From JBHGBB01 sp041946755 (GTDB lineage Bacteria; UBP4; UBA4092; JAOAEQ01): a stretch of 5,292 bases of DNA. Shown here piece after piece: positions 1-5,292 of this stretch; within the stretch, counting starts at the first letter, position 1; each line of letters begins with the position of its first letter. The notes beneath the pieces were generated by a model. It was given only the letters and a program-made list of their open reading frames with translations. It searched no databases and had not been told where the DNA came from. The position numbers and the translations under genes were made by a program. The stretch covers positions 1 through 5,292 of the forward strand of contig JBHGBB010000235.1 in NCBI GenBank assembly GCA_041946755.1, written 5' to 3'.

Positions 1-68
1 CTTATCGGCGTACTCTTCCGCCAATACGGTGAAATCGAACCCGCTGCTGAAACCGGTTTCGTTGTGTC
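1..68 (-). other. Start of a further Ig-like domain (residues 1607-1628, cut by the window)
   Basis: After module 3 the protein continues D-T-T-K-P-V-S-A-A-G-S-I-S-P-Y-W-R-K-S-T-P-I. The 'DTT.P.s....ISPYW...sPi' opening is typical of bacterial Ig-like repeats that often come next in such exported proteins. The domain is cut by the window edge, so its family and the true protein end are unknown. Confidence 0.5.
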
Positions 69-3000
69 ACTAATACAAGTTACTCTTACCCGAACCATAA
101 CCGGATTCTCGTCCGGGTCATTACTATAGATATGCAAATAGGCGGTAGTAGTACGTCCAACTGGTAAACTAGTAGCATTAATTGCCAGTTGAACGCTCGA
201 TTTATTATTTGCCGGTACCGAACCGGATTGCGGGGTTTCTTCCAGCCAATCGATATTATTGGTAATTCCACAATCAATTTCAACGAGGGTATTATTAATT
301 TGATTTACTGCCCAAAGATGGTCGCCAATCATTTCTAATCCCGCACCCGCATTATATGAGGTAGTTCCGCCATAACCTAACGGTGCGGCAAACGAACTCA
401 GGTAACTAAATGTATTCGGGTTGATTCGGTAGATCATATCAGGTGAACTATTCGTAATCACCCATAAGGTTCGTGACTCTCGATGCCAAGCGAGTCCGGA
501 AATAGCCAATCCGGAACTATAGGTGGTAATCACCGAACCAGTAGTCGTGATATTGTATAGGATCCCTTCATTCCACCCGCCGACCCATAAGGTTTTAGTA
601 TCCGGGTCAAACGCTACTCCGCGTTGCGATGTTGCCCAAGGGATACTTTGGGTTGATGAAACTACCAATCCGGTATTTGGGTTTAATTGATATATCTTAT
701 TATCATCGCCAACATGCACCTGCCATAAATAGGTGCCGTCGAACGCCATATCAGCTCCCCAATATCCGGCAATCCAAGGTGTAGTATCCATCTTCTTGCC
801 AGTCGTTATACCAGAGAAAGTAAATTGATAATCGAGATTATCGCCACCGGCATCAAATCCTTGATTTCCGACCCATAAATGACCTATGTCTTGACCTACA
901 CCCCAAGCGCCGATTAATCCGGTCTGGAATGAAGATATTGCGGTACCAAGAATCCAATAGAACGAAGAAGAATTAGCGGTGCGGTCGTTGATATTTTTGT
1001 ATAGCCCAACCGCAGATACCGCATTCGGGTCATATTCTATACTTGAGATTCGGTTATTAATACTCACCGAATTCGCAATTGATGTAGGGTACAATCCTTT
1101 TGAAGCGCTTATCTTGGTAAACCCCCAACTGGCTGAATCTATTGATTCGTGAATATAGTAGTCCAGTATACCAATCCCGGTATTTGAAATCGTCAGACTG
1201 CTATAGGTGGTACCACCGTGCGCTACCGTTTTAACGATATAGGTCGGTTGTACTGCAATATCCGGCGGCGCCACGTAAATCGTTACCGGAATAGATGTCC
1301 AAGTTTCGTCCGGATCGTTACTCAATATTTGCAGATATGCAGTGGTAGTAATTCCGGCAGTGACATTGGTGGCATCTAAGGTTACGGTGATAAGCGAATA
1401 GGTTCCGTTCGGAGTTGAACCGGATTGCGGAGTTTCATTCAACCAATTGATATCACCTCGAGATAATCGGTATGCATGAAGGATTAAATTATTTAGGATG
1501 GGTCCCGACTCCTGATCATAGGCATATCCATATTCCAACGGCTGAGTTGAAGCCAGTACTCTACCAGTACCATACTTATATTCAATTAAAGTCGGTTGGT
1601 TTCGGTTGAGTTCTCTGGTGATAATATCGGTACCACTGATTAAATTGTCAAAATCTCCATGACTAGCTGAAGATCCATAAATTAAATCTGGGACTCCATG
1701 GACTGCGGGATGCGCTGCATCAGTGATACTATTATAATTCTCATAAACCCAATTTATGGTTACTCCACCGACTAATGGACCTAAAAAATTCCCGTCGTTC
1801 CAACCGAAAGAGCAAGCATGAAATTCTAAGATCCCGCCATTAGCAACATAGCTATCAAATTTCGCGGTATTAGCTAAATAGGTTGCATAGAAGGTGCTCG
1901 ATTGGTCGGAAGCAATCATAACAATTTTATATGGAGTTAAATTTATCGTCGGAATATCTGCAGAACTAGCAATGGTATAAAATATTCCATTCGCATCAAG
2001 TACCGATTCTAGGGAATACGTATCCCAAGGGTGTGTATCCTGCAACAAGAGAACGGTTGCTGGAATTAAATTTAAACTATTGCTCTGTGCAGGAATAGGT
2101 ACATAACCTGTTGGTTGAACGCTTGAAGAAGTAGGAGTAGGTTTAGTATCTAGTCCTTGGTTCTTGATACTTGGTACTTTACTAAAACTCCAACTGGTTG
2201 TAGCGCTGGTTTCGTAAATATAATAGTTCAGCGGACTGCCGCCGGAATTTGCAATGGTCATGATACTATAACTGGTAGATCCCCATCCCACGGTTTTCGA
2301 AATATAGGTTGGTAACACATTGATCTCTGGTGGAGCAACGACATGGAGCGTTATCGGGATAACGATCGGTGTTCTTTCAGAATCATTGCTGGTTACGATT
2401 AGATACCCGGTAGTATCTCCGAGCGGGAGAGAAGTCGCATCAAATGTCAGTTGAAGTAAAGTGGTAGCGCCGGAGTTGGTTGACCCATATTTTACGGATT
2501 CATCCAACCAATCCAACGACTCTATGGTAAACGATTCTACTGAATTCATATAGCTACCGTTATATCCGGCTAAGGCATAAATAGTTTTATTATCCACGGC
2601 AATACCAAACGTTCGCCGTCCGTAATTCAGGTTCGGGATGATTTCGGTGGACATCGTCCAGGTATCGGTCACCGGATTATATCGTTCGCAGGAAGGATAA
2701 TAACTACTAAATCCACCGCCAACGGCATAAATATAGCCATCAACCGCACCAACGCCAACTCCACCTCGAGCGAGATTCATCGGCGATTTTACTGTCCAAG
2801 TATCATACCAAGGGTCATATTCCTCACAATATGCTTTATCGCTACCATTATACCCGCCAATAACATAAATCTTACCATTTACTACTGCAGCCCCAGCGAG
2901 ATTACGCGCATAATTCATTGAGGATACCTGACTCCATGAATCCCCGTAAGAATCATATACATGACACGTGGTAAGATATACTGAACCGGTAGAAACACCG

Positions 3001-4886
3001 CCGAAAACATAAAGAGCTCCACTATATGCTACTGCCGCGGCACCGCTTATTCCATACGGTAATGAAGCGCCAGTAGTCCAGGTATCATATTGGGTGTCAT
3101 AGATTTCTAATACGGATGAGTAACTTCCGGTATATCCCCCGGGAACATAAATCTTATTACCAATCGCTGCACAACATACATTCGATACTCCGGTAGGTTT
3201 ATTTGCTTTCGTCGTCCAGGTATTAGTTTCCGGATCATACATCTCGACACTATTAGACTTAACCCCACCGCTACTTTCACCACCGATGACATAGATTTTT
3301 CCGTTAACCATCGCCGCGGTCGTTCGAGACCGACCAATACTCATTGAAGAAAGAATCGACCAGCTACTGCTACCCAACAATGATGCGGAATCTCGCTCTT
3401 TGGCGGACGTATTTAGATTAGTGGGGATCGGATTACTTATATTCCAATCAGTATTCGGGTCTACCGTTTGATTTCTGAAGTTCTGAAGTTCTGAAGTTTT
3501 GAAGTTCTGAAGTCCGGCTAGATTACCGGAACTACTGACACTCTCTGATAAAAGCCAGTACAGAGTAGTATCAACCGGAGCAACATTCCGGATGGTAAGT
3601 ATGTCGTAGGTGATGGTTCCTTGAGTAATGGTTTTATTAAACGATACCGGCTGGACATTAATATCCGGCTTGACGACGCTAACATATTTCGTTCGGGTAT
3701 AAGTATTATCCGCTTCATTCGATTCGAGATTACGATTACCAAGATCTACTACCAGTTGAATAGTATGTAATCCGTAGGTGGTAAATACATAGGGAGTATC
3801 ATCAACTTCAGCAGTACCATGCCCGGCCATTGGATAACCACTGGTCCACCAAATTCCGATAGAATTTCCATTATCATACAACTCGAAGTATACTTCAGTA
3901 TTAGTAGCATAATCACTATCGTTCGCAGTTCCCCAGGTGATATAACTGGTTAATCCGGAATAGACGATTCCTTCACTTTCATCCGGAGTATGGTTGATCA
4001 TGATTATATCTGAACATCCCACTGGTTGAGAGGGAACGATATTCGGCAGGTTATCAAGATATTTCCGGATGAGGATATCGTCAATAAACGCGCCTTTATA
4101 ATTCACGGTTGAATTACTCGTAAAAACAAAATTAATCCAGACTTCCGGTTGCCCCCGTAAATCGCCTATGCTTGGTGCCGCAGACAAATCAATGTGGTGC
4201 GATACCCAGCCGCCGGTACTTCCACTTTCAACATTGGCATAATAATTACTACCATCAGTCGAAACGCCATACCAAAAATAATCCTTATTTGTTTCGGACT
4301 CATTCCATAAATAAAAGGATAATTCTGCACCAGTGCAATCAGTTAAACTAAACGGACCGTAGGACATCCAGGCGTTCATATTCGAGGTATAATTACTGAC
4401 TGCAGGATCGAGACCTTGAGTTCCGCCATTAGCACACCACGCACTCCAAGAACCGGTATGCGGTTTATAATCATCATCATCCCAGGTCGGGTTGCCAGAA
4501 ACCGACCAGCCGGTATAAGGAAACACACCTTCAAATCCTTCGGAAAGTAAAGTGGTCCATCCGCTGAAACTTTTGATACCGGATTTTTTACCCTGAACGG
4601 AGTTGAAGGGTGAAGGTGCCGGTAATCCGCCTGAGGCGGATAATGGTATCGGGTTTAATTTTGATACCGGGATGGGACTACTTTGTTTATCAGAGTTAAG
4701 CGTTGCCGGTGCTGGTAATACCTTAATCGAATCCGGTTCTAATCTCGATATCGAGAAAATTTGGGATGGATCATTTGCCGCAGAAGCGAATTGAACACTC
4801 CCGAACCAAACAATACCGAAAAATCCTAAGAGCAGCAACGTATATAAATTGCATAATCGAATTGAATGGATAGCTTTAGTTTGCAT
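1..4886 (-). CDS. Giant secreted multidomain protein with kelch, CARDB and split Ig-like modules (3' end beyond window)
   Basis: One frame runs from ATG at 4884-4886 through 1628 codons without a stop and leaves the window, so the C-terminus and any anchor or sorting signal are unseen. The start is supported by AAGGAG nine bases upstream and by an immediately following signal peptide. The next upstream in-frame stop is at 4947-4949. Order by residue: signal peptide 1-37; Pro/Ser-rich linker 38-109; choice-of-anchor-J/MAM-like domain 110-275; CARDB-like domain 290-406; split Ig module 1 (407-450 and 790-850) around kelch repeats 509-788; split module 2 (851-900 and 1145-1205) around an amidotransferase-fold-like domain 938-1143; split module 3 (1206-1255 and 1545-1606) around a second propeller 1306-1541; start of another Ig-like domain 1607-1628. 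These families usually occur in exported binding, adhesion or polymer-associated proteins. I infer an extracellular or surface role. No catalytic function is proven and no gene name is justified. Confidence 0.93.
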   Translation of the reverse strand, partial: MQTKAIHSIRLCNLYTLLLLGFFGIVWFGSVQFASAANDPSQIFSISRLEPDSIKVLPAPATLNSDKQSSPIPVSKLNPIPLSASGGLPAPSPFNSVQGKKSGIKSFSGWTTLLSEGFEGVFPYTGWSVSGNPTWDDDDYKPHTGSWSAWCANGGTQGLDPAVSNYTSNMNAWMSYGPFSLTDCTGAELSFYLWNESETNKDYFWYGVSTDGSNYYANVESGSTGGWVSHHIDLSAAPSIGDLRGQPEVWINFVFTSNSTVNYKGAFIDDILIRKYLDNLPNIVPSQPVGCSDIIMINHTPDESEGIVYSGLTSYITWGTANDSDYATNTEVYFELYDNGNSIGIWWTSGYPMAGHGTAEVDDTPYVFTTYGLHTIQLVVDLGNRNLESNEADNTYTRTKYVSVVKPDINVQPVSFNKTITQGTITYDILTIRNVAPVDTTLYWLLSESVSSSGNLAGLQNFKTSELQNFRNQTVDPNTDWNISNPIPTNLNTSAKERDSASLLGSSSWSILSSMSIGRSRTTAAMVNGKIYVIGGESSGGVKSNSVEMYDPETNTWTTKANKPTGVSNVCCAAIGNKIYVPGGYTGSYSSVLEIYDTQYDTWTTGASLPYGISGAAAVAYSGALYVFGGVSTGSVYLTTCHVYDSYGDSWSQVSSMNYARNLAGAAVVNGKIYVIGGYNGSDKAYCEEYDPWYDTWTVKSPMNLARGGVGVGAVDGYIYAVGGGFSSYYPSCERYNPVTDTWTMSTEIIPNLNYGRRTFGIAVDNKTIYALAGYNGSYMNSVESFTIESLDWLDESVKYGSTNSGATTLLQLTFDATSLPLGDTTGYLIVTSNDSERTPIVIPITLHVVAPPEINVLPTYISKTVGWGSTSYSIMTIANSGGSPLNYYIYETSATTSWSFSKVPSIKNQGLDTKPTPTSSSVQPTGYVPIPAQSNSLNLIPATVLLLQDTHPWDTYSLESVLDANGIFYTIASSADIPTINLTPYKIVMIASDQSSTFYATYLANTAKFDSYVANGGILEFHACSFGWNDGNFLGPLVGGVTINWVYENYNSITDAAHPAVHGVPDLIYGSSASHGDFDNLISGTDIITRELNRNQPTLIEYKYGTGRVLASTQPLEYGYAYDQESGPILNNLILHAYRLSRGDINWLNETPQSGSTPNGTYSLITVTLDATNVTAGITTTAYLQILSNDPDETWTSIPVTIYVAPPDIAVQPTYIVKTVAHGGTTYSSLTISNTGIGILDYYIHESIDSASWGFTKISASKGLYPTSIANSVSINNRISSIEYDPNAVSAVGLYKNINDRTANSSSFYWILGTAISSFQTGLIGAWGVGQDIGHLWVGNQGFDAGGDNLDYQFTFSGITTGKKMDTTPWIAGYWGADMAFDGTYLWQVHVGDDNKIYQLNPNTGLVVSSTQSIPWATSQRGVAFDPDTKTLWVGGWNEGILYNITTTGSVITTYSSGLAISGLAWHRESRTLWVITNSSPDMIYRINPNTFSYLSSFAAPLGYGGTTSYNAGAGLEMIGDHLWAVNQINNTLVEIDCGITNNIDWLEETPQSGSVPANNKSSVQLAINATSLPVGRTTTAYLHIYSNDPDENPVMVRVRVTCISDTTKPVSAAGSISPYWRKSTPI
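69..1271 (-). other. Split Ig-like module 3 (residues 1206-1255 and 1545-1606) with propeller insert
   Basis: The N-terminal half (1122-1271) reads P-P-D-I-A-V-Q-P-T-Y-I-V-K-T-V, then T-T-Y-S-S-L-T-I-S-N-T-G and L-D-Y-Y-I. The C-terminal half (69-254) reads D-W-L-E-E-T-P-Q-S-G-S-V-P, then I-N-A-T-S-L-P-V-G-R-T-T-T-A-Y-L and Y-S-N-D-P-D-E-N. It is closest to module 2, even in DNA: GAACCGGATTGCGG occurs in both C-terminal halves (220-233 and 1417-1430). About 290 residues separate the halves. Confidence 0.7.
264..971 (-). other. SMP-30/NHL-like beta-propeller (residues 1306-1541)
   Basis: At least five repeated blades show a 'g.a.d...LWV......I..inp.tg' rhythm: H-L-W-V-G-N-Q (1336-1342); A-D-M-A-F-D-G-T-Y-L-W-Q-V (1378-1390) with I-Y-Q-L-N-P-N-T-G; G-V-A-F-D-P-D-T-K-T-L-W-V-G-G (1423-1437); G-L-A-W-H-R-E-S-R-T-L-W-V-I (1464-1477) with I-Y-R-I-N-P-N-T; and L-E-M-I-G-D-H-L-W-A-V (1517-1527) with L-V-E-I-D. 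The [A/L]-x-[F/W]-D and L-W-V strands resemble SMP-30, NHL and related propellers. It differs from the kelch insert, lacking GG doublets and the Y-D-P-x-x-x-x-W pattern. The family assignment is approximate. Residues 1256-1305 before it are a linker. Confidence 0.65.
1272..2336 (-). other. Split Ig-like module 2 (residues 851-900 and 1145-1205) with alpha/beta insert
   Basis: The N-terminal half (2187-2336) reads P-P-E-I-N-V-L-P-T-Y-I-S-K-T-V, then T-S-Y-S-I-M-T-I-A-N-S-G-G-S-P-L-N-Y-Y-I. The C-terminal half (1272-1454) reads N-W-L-N-E-T-P-Q-S-G-S-T-P, then L-D-A-T-N-V-T-A-G-I-T-T-T-A-Y-L and S-N-D-P-D-E. The halves match those of modules 1 and 3 residue for residue at the key positions. About 245 residues separate them: a short Pro/Thr/Ser linker (about 906-937) and the amidotransferase-like domain. 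Confidence 0.7.
1458..2075 (-). other. Class-I-amidotransferase-fold-like (ThuA/GATase-like) domain (residues 938-1143)
   Basis: The segment begins with a hydrophobic strand A-T-V-L-L-L-Q-D (943-950), then a helix Y-S-L-E-S-V-L-D-A-N-G (957-967). A second strand follows, Y-K-I-V-M-I-A-S-D-Q (986-995). The helix F-D-S-Y-V-A-N-G-G (1010-1018) leads into the turn I-L-E-F-H-A-C-S-F-G (1019-1028), where C1025 occupies the place of the nucleophile elbow in the class I glutamine amidotransferase-like fold. Later come D-A-A-H-P-A-V (1056-1062), A-S-H-G-D-F (1074-1079) and Y-G-T-G-R-V-L-A-S-T-Q-P-L-E-Y-G (1105-1120), the closing pattern of many such domains. H1059, H1076 and E1118 are possible polar partners, but a working Cys-His-Glu triad is not demonstrated. 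It could be a non-catalytic ligand-binding relative. Confidence 0.6.
2523..3362 (-). other. Kelch-repeat beta-propeller, six blades (residues 509-788)
   Basis: Six successive units of 45-49 residues carry the kelch pattern (I-Y-V-x-G-G, then Y-D, then D/N-T-W). Boundaries are about 3216-3362, 3078-3215, 2934-3077, 2796-2933, 2658-2795 and 2523-2657. The doublets are V-I-G-G (533-536), V-P-G-G (581-584), V-F-G-G (627-630), V-I-G-G (675-678), A-V-G-G (721-724) and, degenerate, A-L-A-G (771-774). Blade-closing Trp residues are W557, W603, W651, W697 and W743. The sixth unit ends V-E-S-F-T-I with no Trp, while an unpaired W509 precedes the first unit, so the N-terminal strand probably closes the last blade. 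Kelch propellers are protein- or glycan-binding folds; here it sits inside split Ig module 1. Confidence 0.9.
3473..3512. repeat. Five tandem copies of an 8-bp unit (TTCTGAAG)
   Basis: Copies lie at 3473-3480, 3481-3488, 3489-3496, 3497-3504 and 3505-3512. Four are exact and the fourth has one C-to-T change (TTTTGAAG). On the coding strand they encode the linker L-Q-N-F-K-T-S-E-L-Q-N-F at residues 459-470, between the first half of split module 1 and the kelch domain. Because eight is not a multiple of three, gain or loss of one copy would shift the frame, while three copies (24 bases) are frame-neutral. The rest of the linker (residues 451-508) looks unstructured. Confidence 0.9.
3669..4019 (-). 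other. CARDB-like Ig domain (residues 290-406)
   Basis: The segment has the strand pattern of CARDB/APHP-type adhesion domains: Y-I-T-W-G-T-A-N-D (315-323), E-V-Y-F-E-L-Y-D-N-G (331-340), then G-L-H-T-I-Q-L-V-V-D (372-381). It ends in the signature E-S-N-E-A-D-N-T-Y (388-396), matching the typical 'D..n.v.EsnE.NNt' ending. These domains act as spacers or adhesion units in secreted bacterial and archaeal proteins. The domain passes straight into the first split Ig module. Confidence 0.7.
4062..4559 (-). other. Choice-of-anchor-J / MAM-like jelly-roll domain (residues 110-275)
   Basis: The domain opens with S-E-G-F-E-G-V-F-P and G-W-S-V, and has the G-S-W-S-A-W-C motif at 145-151. It continues with Y-G-P-F-S-L (176-181), L-S-F-Y-L-W-N-E (189-196) and Y-G-V-S-T-D-G (206-212). 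It closes with the strand G-A-F-I-D-D-I-L-I-R (265-274). This order (FEG..P..GW, GPFDL, LSF.LW.E, VSTDG, G..IDD) is what I recall of the choice-of-anchor-J/MAM-like beta sandwiches common in exported peptidases and surface proteins. There is an acidic DDDD run at 136-139. A binding role is inferred. Confidence 0.7.
4776..4886 (-). other. Sec-type signal peptide (residues 1-37)
   Basis: The N-terminus has positive residues K4 and R10 and a hydrophobic core at about residues 14-29 (L-Y-T-L-L-L-L-G-F-F-G-I-V-W-F-G). A small-residue cleavage region A-S-A-A follows at 34-37, giving likely cleavage after residue 36 or 37. No lipobox Cys is present at the cleavage point, so signal peptidase I processing is expected. 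Residues 38-109 (4560-4775) after it form a Pro/Ser/Leu-rich stretch with no recognisable fold. Confidence 0.85.
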
Positions 4887-4895
4887 AATCAATAT

Positions 4896-4901
4896 CTCCT
4901 T
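4896..4901 (-). promoter_or_regulatory. Ribosome binding site of the giant gene
   Basis: AAGGAG on the minus strand lies nine bases upstream of the ATG at 4884-4886. It decides the start: a TTG two codons upstream (4890-4892) would sit only three bases from this site, which is too close, and the next in-frame Met is residue 170, after the signal peptide. Confidence 0.85.
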
Positions 4902-4912
4902 AGGTGGGTTGC

Positions 4913-4931
4913 GATATACAAAATGTATATC
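4913..4931. promoter_or_regulatory. Perfect 8-bp inverted repeat in the leader of the giant gene
   Basis: GATATACA (4913-4920) and TGTATATC (4924-4931) are exact inverted copies separated by AAA. The element lies between the predicted -10 box and the ribosome binding site, about 11 bases upstream of the AAGGAG. Its symmetry and position fit either a dimeric repressor operator just downstream of the transcription start or a short leader hairpin. The arms are AT-rich, so RNA pairing would be weak and the operator reading is slightly preferred. This is inference only. Confidence 0.45.
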
Positions 4932-4956
4932 ATATTTAGAATTACTTTAATATATT

Positions 4957-4986
4957 ACGATATCTAAATAGAATGTTGCTTGTCAA
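4957..4986 (-). promoter_or_regulatory. Probable sigma-70-type promoter for the giant gene
   Basis: On the minus strand a perfect TTGACA (forward 4981-4986) is followed after 18 bases by TATCGT (forward 4957-4962), which matches four of six bases of the -10 consensus. It lies in the AT-rich gap after the terminator and would give a 5' leader of roughly 60 bases. The -35 box sits inside a small inverted repeat, GCTTG-T-CAAGC (4978-4988), which could bind a regulator. The -10 is imperfect and other AT-rich hexamers are nearby, so the exact element is uncertain. Confidence 0.5.
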
Positions 4987-5084
4987 GCGTTTTCAAGCAA
5001 AATCTGGTAAAATAAACAAAATTAATAGGAGAAATAAAAGATAAGATTGATATTTGATCAATAAATAAGGAAATACAAAATAAG

Positions 5085-5128
5085 AAAATGGGGCTGTCCT
5101 TGAAGATTTTTAGGACAGCCCCTATTTT
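5085..5128 (-). terminator. Factor-independent terminator after the CBM-like gene
   Basis: A perfect 11-bp GC-rich stem pairs GGGGCTGTCCT (5090-5100) with AGGACAGCCCC (5112-5122) around an 11-base loop. It is extended by AAAAT (5085-5089) pairing with ATTTT (5124-5128) across a one-base bulge. Read on the minus strand it begins 9 bases after the TAA of the upstream gene and is followed by a T-rich run (ATTTTCTTATTTTG), as expected for intrinsic termination. The A/T flanks on both sides could let it act in both directions, but no convergent plus-strand gene is visible. Confidence 0.85.
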
Positions 5129-5137
5129 GGCGTGTGA

Positions 5138-5292
5138 TTATTGTTTCAATTCAACTTCATCGAAGTAGAGCGTACCAGTAGGTTTGCCACTGGGATTAAT
5201 GCCGACAATCTGGACCGCATTCTTGGTGCTGAACGGGGTATACTCGAATTGCAGTTGCCGCCAGGTTCCCGGAGTCCATTTCCCGGATTGCA
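5138..5292 (-). CDS. C-terminal end of a carbohydrate-binding-module-like protein (5' end beyond window)
   Basis: The last 50 codons of a minus-strand gene end at TAA (5138-5140). The visible part contains W-T-P-G-T-W-R-Q-L-Q-F, then V-Q-I-V-G-I-N, and closes with L-Y-F-D-E-V-E-L-K-Q. An aromatic 'GTW' strand followed by a terminal 'g.lYFDeVeL' strand is the usual ending of galactose-binding-like jelly rolls such as CBM4/9-type modules, where the final strand carries the Asp. The catalytic or other N-terminal part, if any, lies outside the window, so the parent protein (glycoside hydrolase, peptidase or pure binding protein) cannot be named. The gene points the same way as the giant gene downstream but is separated from it by a terminator and 251 bases, so co-transcription is unlikely. 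Confidence 0.8.
   Translation of the reverse strand, partial: QSGKWTPGTWRQLQFEYTPFSTKNAVQIVGINPSGKPTGTLYFDEVELKQ

Larger units (their letters stand above)
2337..3668 (-). other. Split Ig-like module 1 (residues 407-450 and 790-850) with kelch insert
   Basis: The N-terminal half (3537-3668) begins P-D-I-N-V-Q-P and has K-T-I-T-Q-G-T-I-T-Y and L-T-I-R-N. The C-terminal half (2337-2519) begins D-W-L-D-E-S and has F-D-A-T-S-L-P-L-G-D-T-T-G-Y-L and T-S-N-D. Joined together they make about 105 residues, the size of an ordinary ASPM/SPD-2/Hydin- or BACON-like Ig domain. In such domains 'P.DI.V.P....T...G...T.TLTI.N.G' is normally followed directly by 'WL...P.SG'. Here about 340 residues, a linker and the kelch propeller, sit between the halves. 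Confidence 0.65.

Noticed and set aside
3473..3512. Possible CRISPR array or heat-shock-type (TTCnnGAA) binding sites
   Set aside because: The units are 8 bases with no spacers, so it is not CRISPR. The TTC/GAA pattern falls inside a coding sequence and is a by-product of the repeat unit.
3107..3742. Minus-strand open frames of 74-76 codons at 3107-3337 and 3518-3742 (and a 65-codon frame at 86-283)
   Set aside because: They are out of frame with the continuous 1628-codon frame, which carries clear kelch, CARDB and Ig motifs through the same bases. I find no frameshift that would bring them into use.
4743..4756. 14-bp perfect palindrome TCTCGATATCGAGA
   Set aside because: It lies within the coding sequence just after the signal peptide, is short, and has no partner site or conserved context. 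It is likely chance.
4603..4794. Plus-strand open frame of 63 codons opposite the start of the giant gene
   Set aside because: It lies fully antisense to the signal peptide and linker of a well-supported frame, shows no recognisable domain, and is explained by codon bias of the opposite strand.
5046..5062. Weak inverted repeat ATTGAT/ATCAAT in the intergenic region
   Set aside because: Six-base AT-rich arms in an AT-rich stretch are expected by chance, and the site lies upstream of the predicted promoter without other support.

Overview
This window reads as bacterial DNA carrying two genes on the minus strand, both cut by the window edges. GC is roughly in the low 40s percent by eye. A good Shine-Dalgarno site, a Sec-type signal peptide and a factor-independent terminator support a bacterium. 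The domain types (kelch, CARDB, choice-of-anchor-J-like, ASPM/SPD-2/Hydin-like Ig modules) are typical of large secreted proteins in environmental and uncultivated bacterial lineages. I cannot name the phylum from the sequence.

Layout, in the direction of transcription (high to low coordinates). (1) 5138-5292 holds the last 50 codons of a protein ending in a carbohydrate-binding-module-like beta-sandwich. (2) 4887-5137 is a 251-base intergenic stretch with a strong stem-loop terminator (5085-5128), a plausible promoter (-35 at 4981-4986, -10 at 4957-4962), a perfect 8-bp inverted repeat (4913-4931) and a ribosome binding site (4896-4901). (3) 1-4886 is one uninterrupted reading frame of 1628 codons, open at the window edge: a giant secreted multidomain protein. 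I translated it codon by codon and found no stop or frameshift. It has no stop inside the window, so a search requiring complete ORFs would miss it.

The giant protein runs: signal peptide, Pro/Ser-rich linker, choice-of-anchor-J/MAM-like jelly roll, CARDB-like Ig domain, then three consecutive Ig-like modules. Each Ig module is split by a different inserted domain at what looks like the same loop. The inserts are a six-blade kelch propeller, a class-I-glutamine-amidotransferase-like alpha/beta domain, and an SMP-30/NHL-like propeller. A further Ig-like domain begins at the window edge. This nested design is the most interesting feature: a repeated Ig scaffold displaying a series of unrelated domains.

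No enzyme activity can be assigned with confidence. The likely role is extracellular or cell-surface binding or adhesion. The neighbouring gene's carbohydrate-binding-like end fits an extracellular, possibly polysaccharide-related setting. The terminator between the genes suggests they are separate transcription units. I see no RNA genes, CRISPR array or mobile element.
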